A stretch of 64,000 nt of DNA, from contig NZ_WUMK01000010.1 in the NCBI RefSeq assembly GCF_009827055.1, positions 222,751 to 286,750 of the forward strand, in the 5' to 3' direction. This document shows positions 1 to 8,155 of this stretch, piece after piece. Under the pieces are notes generated by a model. That model worked only from the letters and a program-made list of their open reading frames with translations, was not told the origin of the DNA and ran no database searches. Made by a program: the position numbers and the translations under genes. Each line of letters begins with the position of its first letter. Within the stretch, counting starts at the first letter, position 1. The stretch is from Shinella kummerowiae. GTDB lineage: Bacteria > Pseudomonadota > Alphaproteobacteria > Rhizobiales > Rhizobiaceae.

Positions 1-74
1 CCGAATGTTCCGGCGCCGAAACTCAGTGCGGGAGCCTTCAATCCCGACGATCCAAGCCGTCTGTATTCCATCAT
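1..74 (-). CDS. Aldo/keto reductase, N-terminal fragment (runs off window start)
   Basis: Reading the reverse strand from the ATG at 74 gives MMEYRRLGSSGLKAPALSFG followed by AGTFG. This is the first beta strand and glycine-rich turn typical of the YajO/Tas-like aldo/keto reductases, NAD(P)H-dependent carbonyl reductases of the cytosol. A GAGGAG ribosome binding site lies about six bases upstream of the ATG. Only about 24 codons are in the window, so the catalytic Asp-Tyr-Lys-His residues cannot be checked. It is divergent from the LysR gene at 182, the usual arrangement for a LysR regulator and its target. Confidence 0.7.
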   Translation of the reverse strand, partial: MMEYRRLGSSGLKAPALSFGAGTF

Positions 75-181
75 TCGAACTCCTCGTTGCGATCATGCCT
101 GCATTGGCAAGACGAAGATGGTGTCGCGATGATTTGAGAGGTAGACTATCCACAGGCATATCATTTGTGAGTTGAAGTCAC

Positions 182-1090
182 ATGTCGCGACAGCAAATCA
201 ACCGCTCCGGCGAAATGGCCGTTTTCGTCCAGGCCGTCGAACTCGGCGGCTTCTCGGCAGCGGCGCGCGAGTGCTGCATGACGCCGTCGGCGGTGAGCAA
301 GCTGGTGCAGCGGCTGGAAGAAAGGCTTGGCGTTCGGCTGATCAACCGGTCGACAAGGCAATTGCAGTTGACGCCGGAGGGCTGCGCCTTCCACGAGCGG
401 GCGGTCCGCATTCTCGCTGATATCGATGATGCCGAGAGACAAGCGGCCGCTGGCGACGTCCCGGCGGGCCGCGTCCGCATCAACGCCAGCGCGTCCTTCG
501 CCACGCATGTGCTGATGCCGCTGCTGCCGGAATTTCTAAGCGCATATCCGGATCTTTCGGTCGATATCATCCAGAACGATGCTGTCGTCGACCTGATGGC
601 TGAGCGCGTCGATATCGCGATCCGCGCCGGTCCGCTCAAGGCGTCACGGCTGATCGCGCGCAAGCTCGGCAGTACCTCGATGACCATCGTCGGCGCACCA
701 TCCTATCTCGAACGGCGCGGCAAGCCGGAAAGCCTTGACGACCTCATGACCCACAACCGCCTGAGCCTCAGCTATGCCAGGGCGGTGGATGGTTGGCCGC
801 TAGTGGCGAATGGTTTGCAGACGCTGCTGCCGCCGAGTGAAAAGGTGCGGGTAAGCGACGGAGAGGGCTTGCGCCGGCTGGCGCTTGCCGGTGTCGGACT
901 GGCACGAATGGCGACCTTCACGGTCCGAGGCGATATCGATGCCGGTCGGCTGGTGCCTGTTGCCGAACATCTCAATCCGGGGGACCGTGAAACCTTCCAC
1001 GCTGTGTTTCAGGGGCAGGGCGGCGCGCTGCCGTCCCGTGTCAGGGTGATGCTTGATTTTCTGGCGATGCGGGCGCGGCTTTCGGGCTGA
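182..1090 (+). CDS. LysR-family transcriptional regulator
   Basis: 302 residues, the usual LysR length. Residues about 10-70 form the N-terminal winged HTH (FVQAVELGGFSAAARECCMT then PSAVSKLVQRLEERLGVRL), followed by a coiled linker and a periplasmic-binding-protein-like effector domain from about residue 95. It belongs to the subgroup that often represses or activates a neighbouring oxidoreductase. The gene is divergent from the aldo/keto reductase that starts at 74, with about 107 bases between the two starts, so that gene is the likely target. The effector is not deducible from sequence. Confidence 0.93.
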   Translation: MSRQQINRSGEMAVFVQAVELGGFSAAARECCMTPSAVSKLVQRLEERLGVRLINRSTRQLQLTPEGCAFHERAVRILADIDDAERQAAAGDVPAGRVRINASASFATHVLMPLLPEFLSAYPDLSVDIIQNDAVVDLMAERVDIAIRAGPLKASRLIARKLGSTSMTIVGAPSYLERRGKPESLDDLMTHNRLSLSYARAVDGWPLVANGLQTLLPPSEKVRVSDGEGLRRLALAGVGLARMATFTVRGDIDAGRLVPVAEHLNPGDRETFHAVFQGQGGALPSRVRVMLDFLAMRARLSG

Positions 1091-1314
1091 CCTGGAGGCT
1101 GGAAGCGGCTCTAAAGCGCTGTGACACGGGCCTATCGTCGCCGGTGCGCTGTGTGGACGGTATTCCCTCTAGGAGCGGCCCGTCGCTCCAACTCGAAGAG
1201 ATCTGCGGATATGACCAAGCAAGCCGTACGGCCCTTGCTCCCTGTCGGGTTAGCTTCTATCCAGATGCGCCCGGTGGGAGAAATCAAAAAAAGAATACGC
1301 GCCTGACATAGGGA

Positions 1315-1342
1315 TGTCGAAATCGGCCGGGCCGGCGGCGTC
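1315..1342 (+). promoter_or_regulatory. Candidate ECF42-type promoter
   Basis: TGTCGA at 1315-1320 and CGTC at 1339-1342 are separated by 18 bases and lie 35 bases before the ATG of the MAPEG gene. ECF41/ECF42 sigma factors are known to recognise TGTC-type -35 and CGTC/CGAC-type -10 elements and commonly drive their own DGPF-gene operon. The sigma factor at 2142 is of this type, so autoregulation is the inference. Confidence 0.5.
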
Positions 1343-1376
1343 TTTGGTCTGTCGCAACACAAATGAGGAAAAATCC

Positions 1377-1769
1377 ATGCTTTTTCAAGTTACGGCGCTC
1401 TACGCGCTGCCGCTTGCCATTCTGTTTCTGGTCCTGTGGTTTCGTGTGACCACGACCCGTTCGAACCTCAAGGTCTCCATCGGCGATGCCGGCGATACCG
1501 GCCTGCACGAGAAGATCAGGCAGCACGGCAATTTCGTCGAATGGGCGCCGATCGTACTGATCTTGATGATCATCGCCGAAGGTAACAAGGCGGACGCGAT
1601 CTGGCTGCACGTTTCGGGTGCACTGCTTCTGATCGGGCGACTGATCCATCCCTTCGGGCTGACTGCCGCGAACCCCGCCCACCCGTTGCGGATCATCGGC
1701 AACACATCCAGCCTGCTCGCCACGCTGACTGTCATGGTCTGCGTTGTTGTCACGTCCTTCGGTCTCTGA
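1377..1769 (+). CDS. MAPEG family membrane protein
   Basis: 130 residues with about four hydrophobic segments. The first is LFQVTALYALPLAILFLVLW, followed by a soluble loop (TTRSNLKVSIGDAGDTGLHE) containing the family-type RQHGNFVEWAPIVLILM segment near residue 60. MAPEG proteins are inner-membrane glutathione-linked or related enzymes; bacterial members are poorly characterised. The start at 1377 is chosen because GAGGAA sits 8 bases upstream; the open frame extends upstream without another ribosome binding site. It is the first gene of a likely operon with the YCII protein (10-base gap) and the ECF sigma factor. No reaction can be assigned from sequence. Confidence 0.85.
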   Translation: MLFQVTALYALPLAILFLVLWFRVTTTRSNLKVSIGDAGDTGLHEKIRQHGNFVEWAPIVLILMIIAEGNKADAIWLHVSGALLLIGRLIHPFGLTAANPAHPLRIIGNTSSLLATLTVMVCVVVTSFGL

Positions 1770-1779
1770 GGAGGGGTCC

Positions 1780-2142
1780 ATGCAGTACATGCTTCTGATT
1801 TACACATCTCCCGACGCCGAACCGGTTTATGGTACGCCGGAATTCCAGGCCATGATGCAGGGCTTCACCGATTTCAACGATCGTGCGCAGGCCGATGGTG
1901 TGCTGCGAGGCGGCGAGGCACTGCAGGGGATCGAAACGGCAACGTCGCTGCGTCTGCGCGGCGGCAAGGTCGAGACGATGGACGGTCCCTTCGCCGAAAC
2001 CCGTGAGCATCTGGGCGGCTATTACATACTCGAGCTTCCCGATCTGGATGCCGCACTGCGCTATGCCGCGCTGCTGCCGGTCGCCGCGTGGGGAACCATC
2101 GAGGTGCGGCCGTTAATGTCCTACAATCCCGCCAACCTCTGA
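1780..2142 (+). CDS. YCII-related (DGPF domain) protein
   Basis: 120 residues. The ferredoxin-like YCII fold is recognised from MQYMLLIYTSPDAEP at the start and the family signature ETMDGPFAETREHLGGYYIL in the middle (DGPF motif). These small cytosolic proteins are almost always encoded next to ECF42 sigma factors; a role as sensor, enzyme or accessory of the sigma factor has been proposed but not settled. The start has GAGGAGGGG seven bases upstream. The TGA stop overlaps the ATG of the sigma factor by one base, indicating translational coupling. Confidence 0.9.
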   Translation: MQYMLLIYTSPDAEPVYGTPEFQAMMQGFTDFNDRAQADGVLRGGEALQGIETATSLRLRGGKVETMDGPFAETREHLGGYYILELPDLDAALRYAALLPVAAWGTIEVRPLMSYNPANL

Positions 2143-3503
2143 TGACGGGAGCCGCGCCCCAGGCCATGGCTGTCGCGCGCGCACTGTCTTTGGTGATGCG
2201 CGAGGATCGGGGGCGGCTCATGGCGGCGCTTGTCGCGCGCCTCGGCGATTTTCAACGCGCCGAGGATGCGCTGCAGGAGGCCGGAATTTCGGCGCTGCTT
2301 CATTGGGGGCGATCCGGATTGCCGGATTCGCCGCGCGCCTGGCTGCTGAAGGTGGCAGGGCGCAAGGCGCTGGACCGCCTGCGGGCGGAAGGGCGCAGTG
2401 CCCGGCGTGAGGCGGCGCTGGCGCAGTTCGCCGTGCTCGAAACGGTCGAGGCCACGGAGGACATATCCGACGAAAGGCTGCGGCTGATTTTCCCCTGCTG
2501 CCACCCGGCGCTGGAAGAAAAGTCACGCGTGGCCCTGACATTGCGAACCGTGTGCGGCCTAACCACCGAGGAGATCGCGCGGATGTTTCTGGATACGGCA
2601 TCGACCATGGGCCAACGGCTGAGTCGTGCCAAGTCGAAGATCGCGCTTGCAGGCATTCCTTTTGCGGTGCCAGGCCCAGAGGAATGGGACGACCGTCTGC
2701 GAACGGTGCTGACCACGATCTACCTGATCTTCACCACCGGCTATACCGCCGGCCCGGACGAGCCGCGCAATCTCTGCGCCGAGGCGATCTTTCTCTGCCG
2801 CCTTCTTTTGGCCCTGCGTCCCGGGCAGGCCGAGATCGAGGGCGCCCTTGCGCTGATGTTGCTCACTGACGCGCGCTGCGCCGCCCGGATCGGCGCCGAC
2901 GGCGCAAGCGTGCCGCCCGGCGAACAGGACCGCGCCTTGTGGGACACGCAGTGCCTCAACGAGGGACGGGCTCTTCTCCACACGGCCCTGTTGCGCAAGC
3001 GCGCCGGCCCGTTTCAGATCAAAGCGGCGATCAGCGCCTGCCAGATGGCCGATACCGGGCCGGACTGGCCGCAGATATTGCAACTCTACACGGTCCTCGT
3101 GACCTTGGAGCCCACGGCGGTGGTGCGGCTGAACCACGCCGTAGCGCTGGCCGAGACCGGCCATGTCGAAGCCGCTCAGGCCGTGATCACGAGGCTGCAA
3201 CCCGAGCTTGACGGCTTCCAGCCGCTCCACGCCGCCGCGGCCGTCATTCATGCGCGGGCCGGCGCCTGGGATGAGGCGCGGCGCAACGGGCTAGCGGCGA
3301 TCGAAGGAGCAGAACGGGAGGCCGACCGACTGCTGCTGCGCAAACTGCTGCAAGGGCTGGGGTCGGCAGGTCGTGGCCCGACCTCGGCGTTCGATACGAT
3401 TTCGATGTTTACGGGCGAGCGGGTTATGCGGGATGATGATCTTGCGCGACCGGTTGGAGGGGAAAACGGCCTCGGCTCCCATGGCGGCAATGATCTGGCG
3501 TAG
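2142..3503 (+). CDS. ECF42-type RNA polymerase sigma factor with TPR-like C-terminal domain; tail altered by IS remnant
   Basis: 453 residues. Sigma region 2 lies near residues 25-75 (DFQRAEDALQEAGISALLHW, then the AWLLKVAGRKALDRLR helix). Region 4 is near residues 130-165 (VCGLTTEEIARMFLDTASTM). After that comes the long helical, TPR-like domain of ECF42 (DUF6596-type), which replaces a separate anti-sigma factor. The start overlaps the YCII stop. Homology to the family appears to end near residue 413 (RKLLQGLG); the last 40 residues are read from the antisense strand of a transposase remnant beginning at 3384. The native stop has therefore been lost. Whether this affects activity is unknown. 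Confidence 0.9.
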   Translation: MTGAAPQAMAVARALSLVMREDRGRLMAALVARLGDFQRAEDALQEAGISALLHWGRSGLPDSPRAWLLKVAGRKALDRLRAEGRSARREAALAQFAVLETVEATEDISDERLRLIFPCCHPALEEKSRVALTLRTVCGLTTEEIARMFLDTASTMGQRLSRAKSKIALAGIPFAVPGPEEWDDRLRTVLTTIYLIFTTGYTAGPDEPRNLCAEAIFLCRLLLALRPGQAEIEGALALMLLTDARCAARIGADGASVPPGEQDRALWDTQCLNEGRALLHTALLRKRAGPFQIKAAISACQMADTGPDWPQILQLYTVLVTLEPTAVVRLNHAVALAETGHVEAAQAVITRLQPELDGFQPLHAAAAVIHARAGAWDEARRNGLAAIEGAEREADRLLLRKLLQGLGSAGRGPTSAFDTISMFTGERVMRDDDLARPVGGENGLGSHGGNDLA

Positions 3504-3792
3504 AGCATTGCTGTCATAGGCCTTGCCAGCCAGAACGGCGTTTCCGGTCTGCCCTTCCAGAAGAGCCGCTGACAGATGCCGGCATGACACCAGCGGCTGA
3601 AGCGCTCGTGCACTGTCTTCCACTTGCTGTACCGCTCTGGCAGATCGCGCCAATGCGCGCTGGAGCGCAGAAGCCACAGACAATCGTTGATAAACACTCG
3701 GTGTTCTGCTCCGGATCGCCCGCCTTTCCGGGCAGCAGCGATGTGACCCTCGCCCACTGCCCGTCACTCAATTCATAACGCTTTGCCAGCAT
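3384..3792 (-). pseudogene. IS5-family (IS427-like) transposase remnant
   Basis: Three reverse frames carry successive pieces of one transposase. MLAKRYELSDGQWARVTSLL starts at 3792. FINDCLWLLRSSAHWRDLPE with ERYSKWKTVHERFSRWCHAG follows in a second frame. KAYDSNALRQIIAAMGAEAV with FPSNRSRKIIIPHNP and RNRIERR follows in a third. There are at least two frameshifts, roughly 80 residues are missing from the middle, and the end after RNRIERR (3384) is cut off where the sigma factor sequence begins. I could not define terminal inverted repeats or a target duplication. It is a dead relic of an insertion into the 3' end of the sigma gene. Confidence 0.85.
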
Positions 3793-3869
3793 CCAGGCTC
3801 TCCGTGTTCAACACGGTAGCCTATGAGGCACCCATCAACTGATTTGAAAAGTACGAATGTCGATCCGCT

Positions 3870-4895
3870 CTAGTCCTGGAACGTCACGTTGCGGGTGAGT
3901 TTCGCGATTTCGGCTATCGTCTCTTCGCCCGATTTGCGGTCGCGCTGCCAGATGTTGCGGCCGGCGATCACGCCACGTGCGCCGCCGCTCTTATCGATGT
4001 CGTCATACCGGCGACTGTTGACCGCCTTCTGGACCCTTTCGCCCCGGAGCACAGCGACATGGAAACTCCGGTGCAGCAGCACGTTCAGTTCGGTGCGGTA
4101 CGTGCCCTCCGCCCATTGCATGCAAACCGACAAATGCTGAAGGACGCCGCCGAGCTTGGCAGCAATGAAGGTGTTGAGCGGCACGTAGATTGCGATCGCC
4201 GTGAAAGTCAGACATGCGGTTCCATAGCTCCCGAGGACATCAAGCCTCCTGACGGCGCTGGATGTCTCAATCAGCTTGCTGCCAACGAGGCCGAGCGAGA
4301 GGACGACGCCGGCAATACCCATGGCGAGGCCGATGGCGCCGCCCGTCATGCCCTTGATTGATTCCTGCACGCGTTGGTCGACATTGTCCGGCGGCGGCAC
4401 GGCCGCGCCGGTCGCGTCTATGCCGCTTTGCTGGAGATGGAAATGCGTGTGGTTTGTGTCGAGTAGTGCCCGGTTGAAGCGCTTGTCCAGCCAGTCACGC
4501 CATTTGCGGTGGAGTGTGGTCGACAGGAAATGTCCCACCGCCGTGAAGCCGGCATCCCGGGTGATGGCGATGGCGGCAAATGTCGCGGCCGTGGCTAGGA
4601 GGGCCGAGGGCGTCGTCGGCGCTGTCGGATGATGGAAATAGGCGATCTTGTTGACGAGCCCCCCGGAGGCCAGGGCGGACCGGACGCTGGCCTCGGCGGA
4701 TAGGCCCGTAAGAAACAGAATAGCAATTGTGAGCGCCCAGGCCTCACGCCAGCGCTCCAAAAGCCAATAGGCCCACATCGAACCCCAGAAGGGTCGCATA
4801 GAGGAAACGGGGCTCGTCTGGTGCCGCGGTTCCCGGCCGGGCATCCTTCTGACCAGTGCTGCTATCCACCGCGCCTTGCCCAGCATCGACCTCAC
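3870..4895 (-). CDS. Truncated BacA/SbmA-like ABC transporter membrane domain with foreign C-terminal tail
   Basis: 341 residues. Residues about 40-300 resemble the transmembrane region of the SbmA/BacA/YddA family: WREAWALTIAILFLTGL near the first membrane helix, then a LHRKWRDWLDKRFNRALL segment and DNVDQRVQESI, which correspond to the conserved W-R-W-L and DNPDQRI motifs. These inner-membrane proteins import peptides or very-long-chain lipids. The homologous region stops partway through, and no ATPase domain follows. The last 41 residues (GGARGVIAGRNIWQRDRK and onward) look instead like the C-terminal end of a DhnA-type class I aldolase. I infer a chimeric, probably non-functional reading frame; the family call is by motif only. 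Confidence 0.55.
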   Translation of the reverse strand: MRSMLGKARWIAALVRRMPGREPRHQTSPVSSMRPFWGSMWAYWLLERWREAWALTIAILFLTGLSAEASVRSALASGGLVNKIAYFHHPTAPTTPSALLATAATFAAIAITRDAGFTAVGHFLSTTLHRKWRDWLDKRFNRALLDTNHTHFHLQQSGIDATGAAVPPPDNVDQRVQESIKGMTGGAIGLAMGIAGVVLSLGLVGSKLIETSSAVRRLDVLGSYGTACLTFTAIAIYVPLNTFIAAKLGGVLQHLSVCMQWAEGTYRTELNVLLHRSFHVAVLRGERVQKAVNSRRYDDIDKSGGARGVIAGRNIWQRDRKSGEETIAEIAKLTRNVTFQD

Positions 4896-5284
4896 CCAAA
4901 GCTATTCAATTTGAGTTGGCGTGGACTTCGAACTTGTCAAATTTGATCGGCGAAAGCGATGCCTGCGGCTAGCTGCTCGGTGCCATCTTGATATCCGGTC
5001 CAGCTGTTGCCAGATCGTTCAGCTACCTTGCTCACGCCTTGATACTGGAGCTGGCGCCGTCCGAAATTGGCACCATCTAGGTCGGATTTACCGAAGGTCG
5101 ACATCCGCGTCGGAAGCCGAGGAGCACGCGGATGTCGAGGTGGAGAGGCGCCATTCTGATGGCTTCGTGGAGGTGGCCGACGCGGTGGAAGTGGAGCCCA
5201 TGATCAAGTCTGAACCGGTCTCTTCTGGGAAAGGGCGGGACACTGGCGGGCCACAGGCTAGAGGGGGGCGACGGCGACGGCGAA
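4896..5284. other. Intergenic stretch, no supported gene
   Basis: 389 bases between the BacA-like fragment and the small coiled-coil frame. A plus-strand open frame at 4921-5364 gives a Cys/Arg-rich protein without recognisable features, and its reverse shadow is equally unconvincing. I see no promoter, repeat or RNA that I can defend. It sits inside the decayed patch next to the IS remnant. Confidence 0.5.
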
Positions 5285-5503
5285 GTGAGCCACCGCAGGC
5301 GCGCGAGAATCGAGGCCATCGCTCCCAAGACGCCTGTCCCCGCAAGAAAACAGAGGCGTCGTGAAGACCAATCAATCAATTTTGACGACGAAATCATTGA
5401 CATCGACGCCGAGGTTCGCGCACTCCGTCGCCAATTGATGGAAAAGCTAAGGCAGCAGAAAGCTCAGCTTCGACAGATGCTCGAGCGTTTTGGAGATCTC
5501 TAG
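5285..5503 (+). CDS. Possible small basic/coiled-coil protein
   Basis: 72 codons from a GTG start. The N-terminal third is basic (SHRRRARIEAIAPKTPVPAR), the middle is acidic (FDDEIIDIDAE), and residues about 45-70 form a heptad-like amphipathic helix (VRALRRQLMEKLRQQKAQLR). The compositional organisation looks like a real protein rather than a shadow frame. There is only a distant G-rich stretch for ribosome binding, and I recognise no family. It lies in the decayed region between the BacA-like fragment and the LacI gene, so it may be a plasmid- or element-derived leftover. Confidence 0.35.
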   Translation: MSHRRRARIEAIAPKTPVPARKQRRREDQSINFDDEIIDIDAEVRALRRQLMEKLRQQKAQLRQMLERFGDL

Positions 5504-5961
5504 TATTTTACAAGAACCGTGCAAGCATGTCTTGCCAAACCCAAGATCGTGCTCGACAGGGCGAAGGTGGTAAGTACCCGCGACCGCGACGGAGTCCTTG
5601 CCCATCATTCGGTTGATTTGTTGATGTTCGACCTCCGAGGCATACGACAAGACCTCTGGGGCCTTGCGCACAAAGGTTCTGTATTGATCTGGGCTGACGG
5701 GCCGTCCGCCAGATCCACACGCAGGTCATCGTGGAGCCCGACCGATGCCGGTGAACGACCTATTCGACGCCCTGCGCCTGCTCTCGGCAAATGATAGCGT
5801 GACGGAAATCAAAAGGCTTGCCGGCCCAGCGCCGCGTCGTGGCAGACCAGTGAAGGGCAATGAACGGTACAGGACCGGCGATGCCGTCAGCCGCCGCTCG
5901 GTTCACGCCGCCATGTTGAATGCCATGCGGCTCGGCGTCCAGTTTCTAGGGTGATGAAGGC
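5504..5961. other. Intergenic stretch with a possible gene remnant on the minus strand
   Basis: 458 bases. On the minus strand around 5590-5700 one frame reads smoothly as DQYRTFVRKAPEVLSYASEV followed by EHQQINRMMGKDSVAVAG, which looks protein-like but has no upstream start in frame and loses character further on. I cannot name a family. A short plus-strand frame near 5745-5954 is not convincing. It is consistent with gene decay continuing from the neighbouring IS remnant. Confidence 0.35.
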
Positions 5962-7032
5962 TTATGCGGGCGCGTCGGCGACGGAGGCGCGGTCGACGAC
6001 TTCGGTGCGCAGTACGATGCGGTTGGCCTCGCCGCCGTTTCCATTCAGCCGCGCGACCAGCAGCTTGGCCGCCGTCTCGCCGAGGCCGTAGACGGGCTGG
6101 CGCACAACGGTAACGGGAGGTGTCGTGACGGATGTCCAGTCCGCATCGTGGAACGACACCAGCGACAGGTCCTCCGGGATGCTGAGCCCAAATTCGCGGT
6201 GGACCTTAAACACTTCAAGTCCAATGACACTGTCCGATGCGATGATCGCTGTCGGGCGCTGTGCTGACTGGAGCATTGCGGTGACGATGCGGCGCGTGTG
6301 TTCCGAGGTGACGGCTCCGACATGAACCCAGTCTTCCATCTCGGCGAGGCCGGCCTCACGGCAGACGCCGAGAAACCCCTCGATGCGCCGACGCACCGAG
6401 CCGGTATTGATGTCGTCCGCTGTATGGAAACGATGATCCGGCGTGTCGCAGGCGGTGAGATAGGCAATGCGGCGATGACCGAGCGCAACGAGCCGACGCG
6501 TTATGCCCTCGGCGGCGTGCCGGTCGTCAGCGATGACGGTATCGACGTCGAGCGTGTCGCTGCCGCGATCCAGGAGTGCGAGTGGCAGTCCGGAGCGGGA
6601 GGCCTCGCGCAGGTGCTCGACCTCGCTCTCCTTGGCCGGCGAGACGATGAGGCCGTCGACGCGTTTTGCAAGCAAGGTCCTGATCGCCGCCTTTTCGGCG
6701 GCGACGTCCTCGCCCGAATTGATAAGAATGACGGTGAAGCCCGCCTGTCGGGCAACATCGGTAATGCCGCGCACAGCGAGGCTGAAAAACGGGTTTTCGA
6801 TATCGCCCACCACGACGCCGATCGTACCCGAGCGGCCCGTCGTCATGCTGCGTGCGATTTCGTTCGGTCGGTAATCGAGGGCGCGTGCAGCGGCGGTGAC
6901 GACTTCCCGCACCCGGTCGCTGACCGTTCCGTAGCCGCCCAGAACGCGGGCGGCGGTCGCTTTCGACACGCCGGCCTTGTGCGCGACGTCGGCCACTGTG
7001 ACGGAGGTGTTTCGAGGCGGGCTCTGGTCCAT
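5962..7032 (-). CDS. LacI-family transcriptional regulator
   Basis: 356 residues when started at 7032 (MDQSPPRNTSVTVADVAHKA), which places the HTH at the very N-terminus as in LacI; the frame runs 22 codons further upstream without HTH homology. Residues about 10-60 are the DNA-binding domain with hinge (VSKATAARVLGGYGTVSDRV, then YRPNEIARSM). From about residue 65 a PBP1-type sugar-binding core follows (GTIGVVVGDIENPFFSLAVR). It is divergent from the ABC transporter operon starting at 7259. Two perfect 18-bp palindromes in the shared control region (7097 and 7119) are its probable operators, so it likely represses that operon and itself. Confidence 0.93.
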   Translation of the reverse strand: MDQSPPRNTSVTVADVAHKAGVSKATAARVLGGYGTVSDRVREVVTAAARALDYRPNEIARSMTTGRSGTIGVVVGDIENPFFSLAVRGITDVARQAGFTVILINSGEDVAAEKAAIRTLLAKRVDGLIVSPAKESEVEHLREASRSGLPLALLDRGSDTLDVDTVIADDRHAAEGITRRLVALGHRRIAYLTACDTPDHRFHTADDINTGSVRRRIEGFLGVCREAGLAEMEDWVHVGAVTSEHTRRIVTAMLQSAQRPTAIIASDSVIGLEVFKVHREFGLSIPEDLSLVSFHDADWTSVTTPPVTVVRQPVYGLGETAAKLLVARLNGNGGEANRIVLRTEVVDRASVADAPA

Positions 7033-7096
7033 GAGCGGTAGGCTTACAAGAGATATTGACGGCTGGCAAATGCGAAGATAACAATTGTAAAAAGCC

Positions 7097-7114
7097 AAAG
7101 AGACCGGTCTCTTT
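7097..7114. promoter_or_regulatory. Probable LacI-family operator 1
   Basis: Perfect 18-bp palindrome AAAGAGACCGGTCTCTTT with the central CG typical of LacI-family operators, 65 bases upstream of the lacI-type start. The inner 12 bases GAGACCGGTCTC are identical to those of the site centred 22 bp away, two helical turns, so dimers on both sites would face the same side of the DNA. Confidence 0.75.
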
Positions 7115-7118
7115 TTAG

Positions 7119-7136
7119 ATTGAGACCGGTCTCAAT
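7119..7136. promoter_or_regulatory. Probable LacI-family operator 2
   Basis: Perfect 18-bp palindrome ATTGAGACCGGTCTCAAT sharing the GAGACCGGTCTC core with the neighbouring site. It lies 123 bases before the binding-protein gene start at 7259, between the divergent regulator and transporter genes. Confidence 0.75.
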
Positions 7137-7258
7137 AATGGAAACTGAAATTCCGGCATGCGAGATGCACGGGCTGGAGGCGTGGTGATACCGCCGTCCA
7201 GATGGGACCCGTGTGCCTTGGAAAACATCGCAGACACCACCAGAGGAGACGAAACGAA

Positions 7259-8095
7259 ATGCGATTTACCGAAGCTCTCACTTCCCCCTTTGCCCGGCTG
7301 CGTGCCAGCGCCATCGCGGTTGCCTTTGGCGTTTTGGCCAGCGCCGCGACACCGGCGATCGCCCAAGACAATCCGCTAGGCCTCATCGATCCCGCCGTGA
7401 TCAGCGTCGGCACGATGGGCGATGCCAAGCCCTATGCCTTCACCACCGCCGATGGGAACTTCACCGGCTTTGACATCGAACTCTTTCTCAACGTCGCCGA
7501 GCGCCTCGGCTTCAAGAAGGAGCAGGTGATCTTCACAGGCCAGGAATTCTCCGCCCTGATGCCGTCAGTCGCCAACAGTCGCTTCGACGTGGCGGCTGCC
7601 GCCATCGGCACGACGGACAAGCGCAAAGAGACGGTCGATTTCTCGAATGGATATCTCGCGGGTTTCCTCACCGTGCTGACGTCGAATGCCGGCATCACCG
7701 ACGCAGCTGGCCTTAAGGGCAAGCGACTTGGCGTGGTTCAGGGGACACTGCAGGAAATCTACGCCGAGAAGAATTTCACGGGTGCGGATCTGGTGAAGTT
7801 CCCGGACAACAATTCCGCCGTTTCCGCGCTCAACAACGGCACGGTCGATGCGCACTTCCTCGACTACGAGGCGGCAAAGGATTATTCGGCGCGCTATCCC
7901 GAGCTGAAGGTCGCCGTTAACATCCCGAGCTTCGACGCGCCGGCCGGTTTCGTCATCCGCAAGGGCAACGGCGCCCTGCGCGAGGCGTTGAACAAGGGGC
8001 TCCAGGCCGCGATGCAGGACGGCACCTGGAAGACCCTGCATGAAAAGTGGTTCCCCGGCACGCCTATGCCGGACACCTATCTTCCCAAGCAGTGA
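7259..8095 (+). CDS. Polar amino acid-type ABC transporter substrate-binding protein
   Basis: 278 residues with a signal peptide ending near residue 35 (TPAIA before QDN). The mature part is a family-3 solute-binding protein (SBP_bac_3): [20 protein letters not shown] at its start, [20 protein letters not shown], and the lobe segment [20 protein letters not shown]. It works in the periplasm and delivers substrate to the permease-ATPase encoded at 8156. The start at 7259 has GAGGAG eight bases upstream. The family normally binds amino acids, opines or related compounds. A strong hairpin follows the stop codon. Regulation by the LacI protein at 5962 is inferred from the twin operators. Confidence 0.93.
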   Translation: MRFTEALTSPFARLRASAIAVAFGVLASAATPAIAQDNPLGLIDPAVISVGTMGDAKPYAFTTADGNFTGFDIELFLNVAERLGFKKEQVIFTGQEFSALMPSVANSRFDVAAAAIGTTDKRKETVDFSNGYLAGFLTVLTSNAGITDAAGLKGKRLGVVQGTLQEIYAEKNFTGADLVKFPDNNSAVSALNNGTVDAHFLDYEAAKDYSARYPELKVAVNIPSFDAPAGFVIRKGNGALREALNKGLQAAMQDGTWKTLHEKWFPGTPMPDTYLPKQ

Positions 8096-8105
8096 TGCCG
8101 CCTTG

Positions 8106-8132
8106 CCGATCCGACCCCGTCGGTCGGATCGG
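8106..8132 (+). terminator. Hairpin after the binding-protein gene (attenuator or 3' stabiliser)
   Basis: CCGATCCGACC at 8106-8116 pairs perfectly with GGTCGGATCGG at 8122-8132 around a 5-base loop, followed by TCTTTCTTTC. It lies between the binding-protein stop and the permease start, where partial termination or 3'-end protection commonly gives excess binding protein. Confidence 0.75.
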
Positions 8133-8155
8133 TCTTTCTTTCAAGGGACCTCCTG

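Noticed and set aside
1121..1306. A 61-codon plus-strand frame between the LysR and MAPEG genes
   Set aside because: No ribosome binding site or recognisable content; the region is better read as a promoter.
4921..5364. A 147-codon plus-strand frame
   Set aside because: Odd composition, no ribosome binding site and no motif; its end overlaps the more protein-like small frame at 5285.
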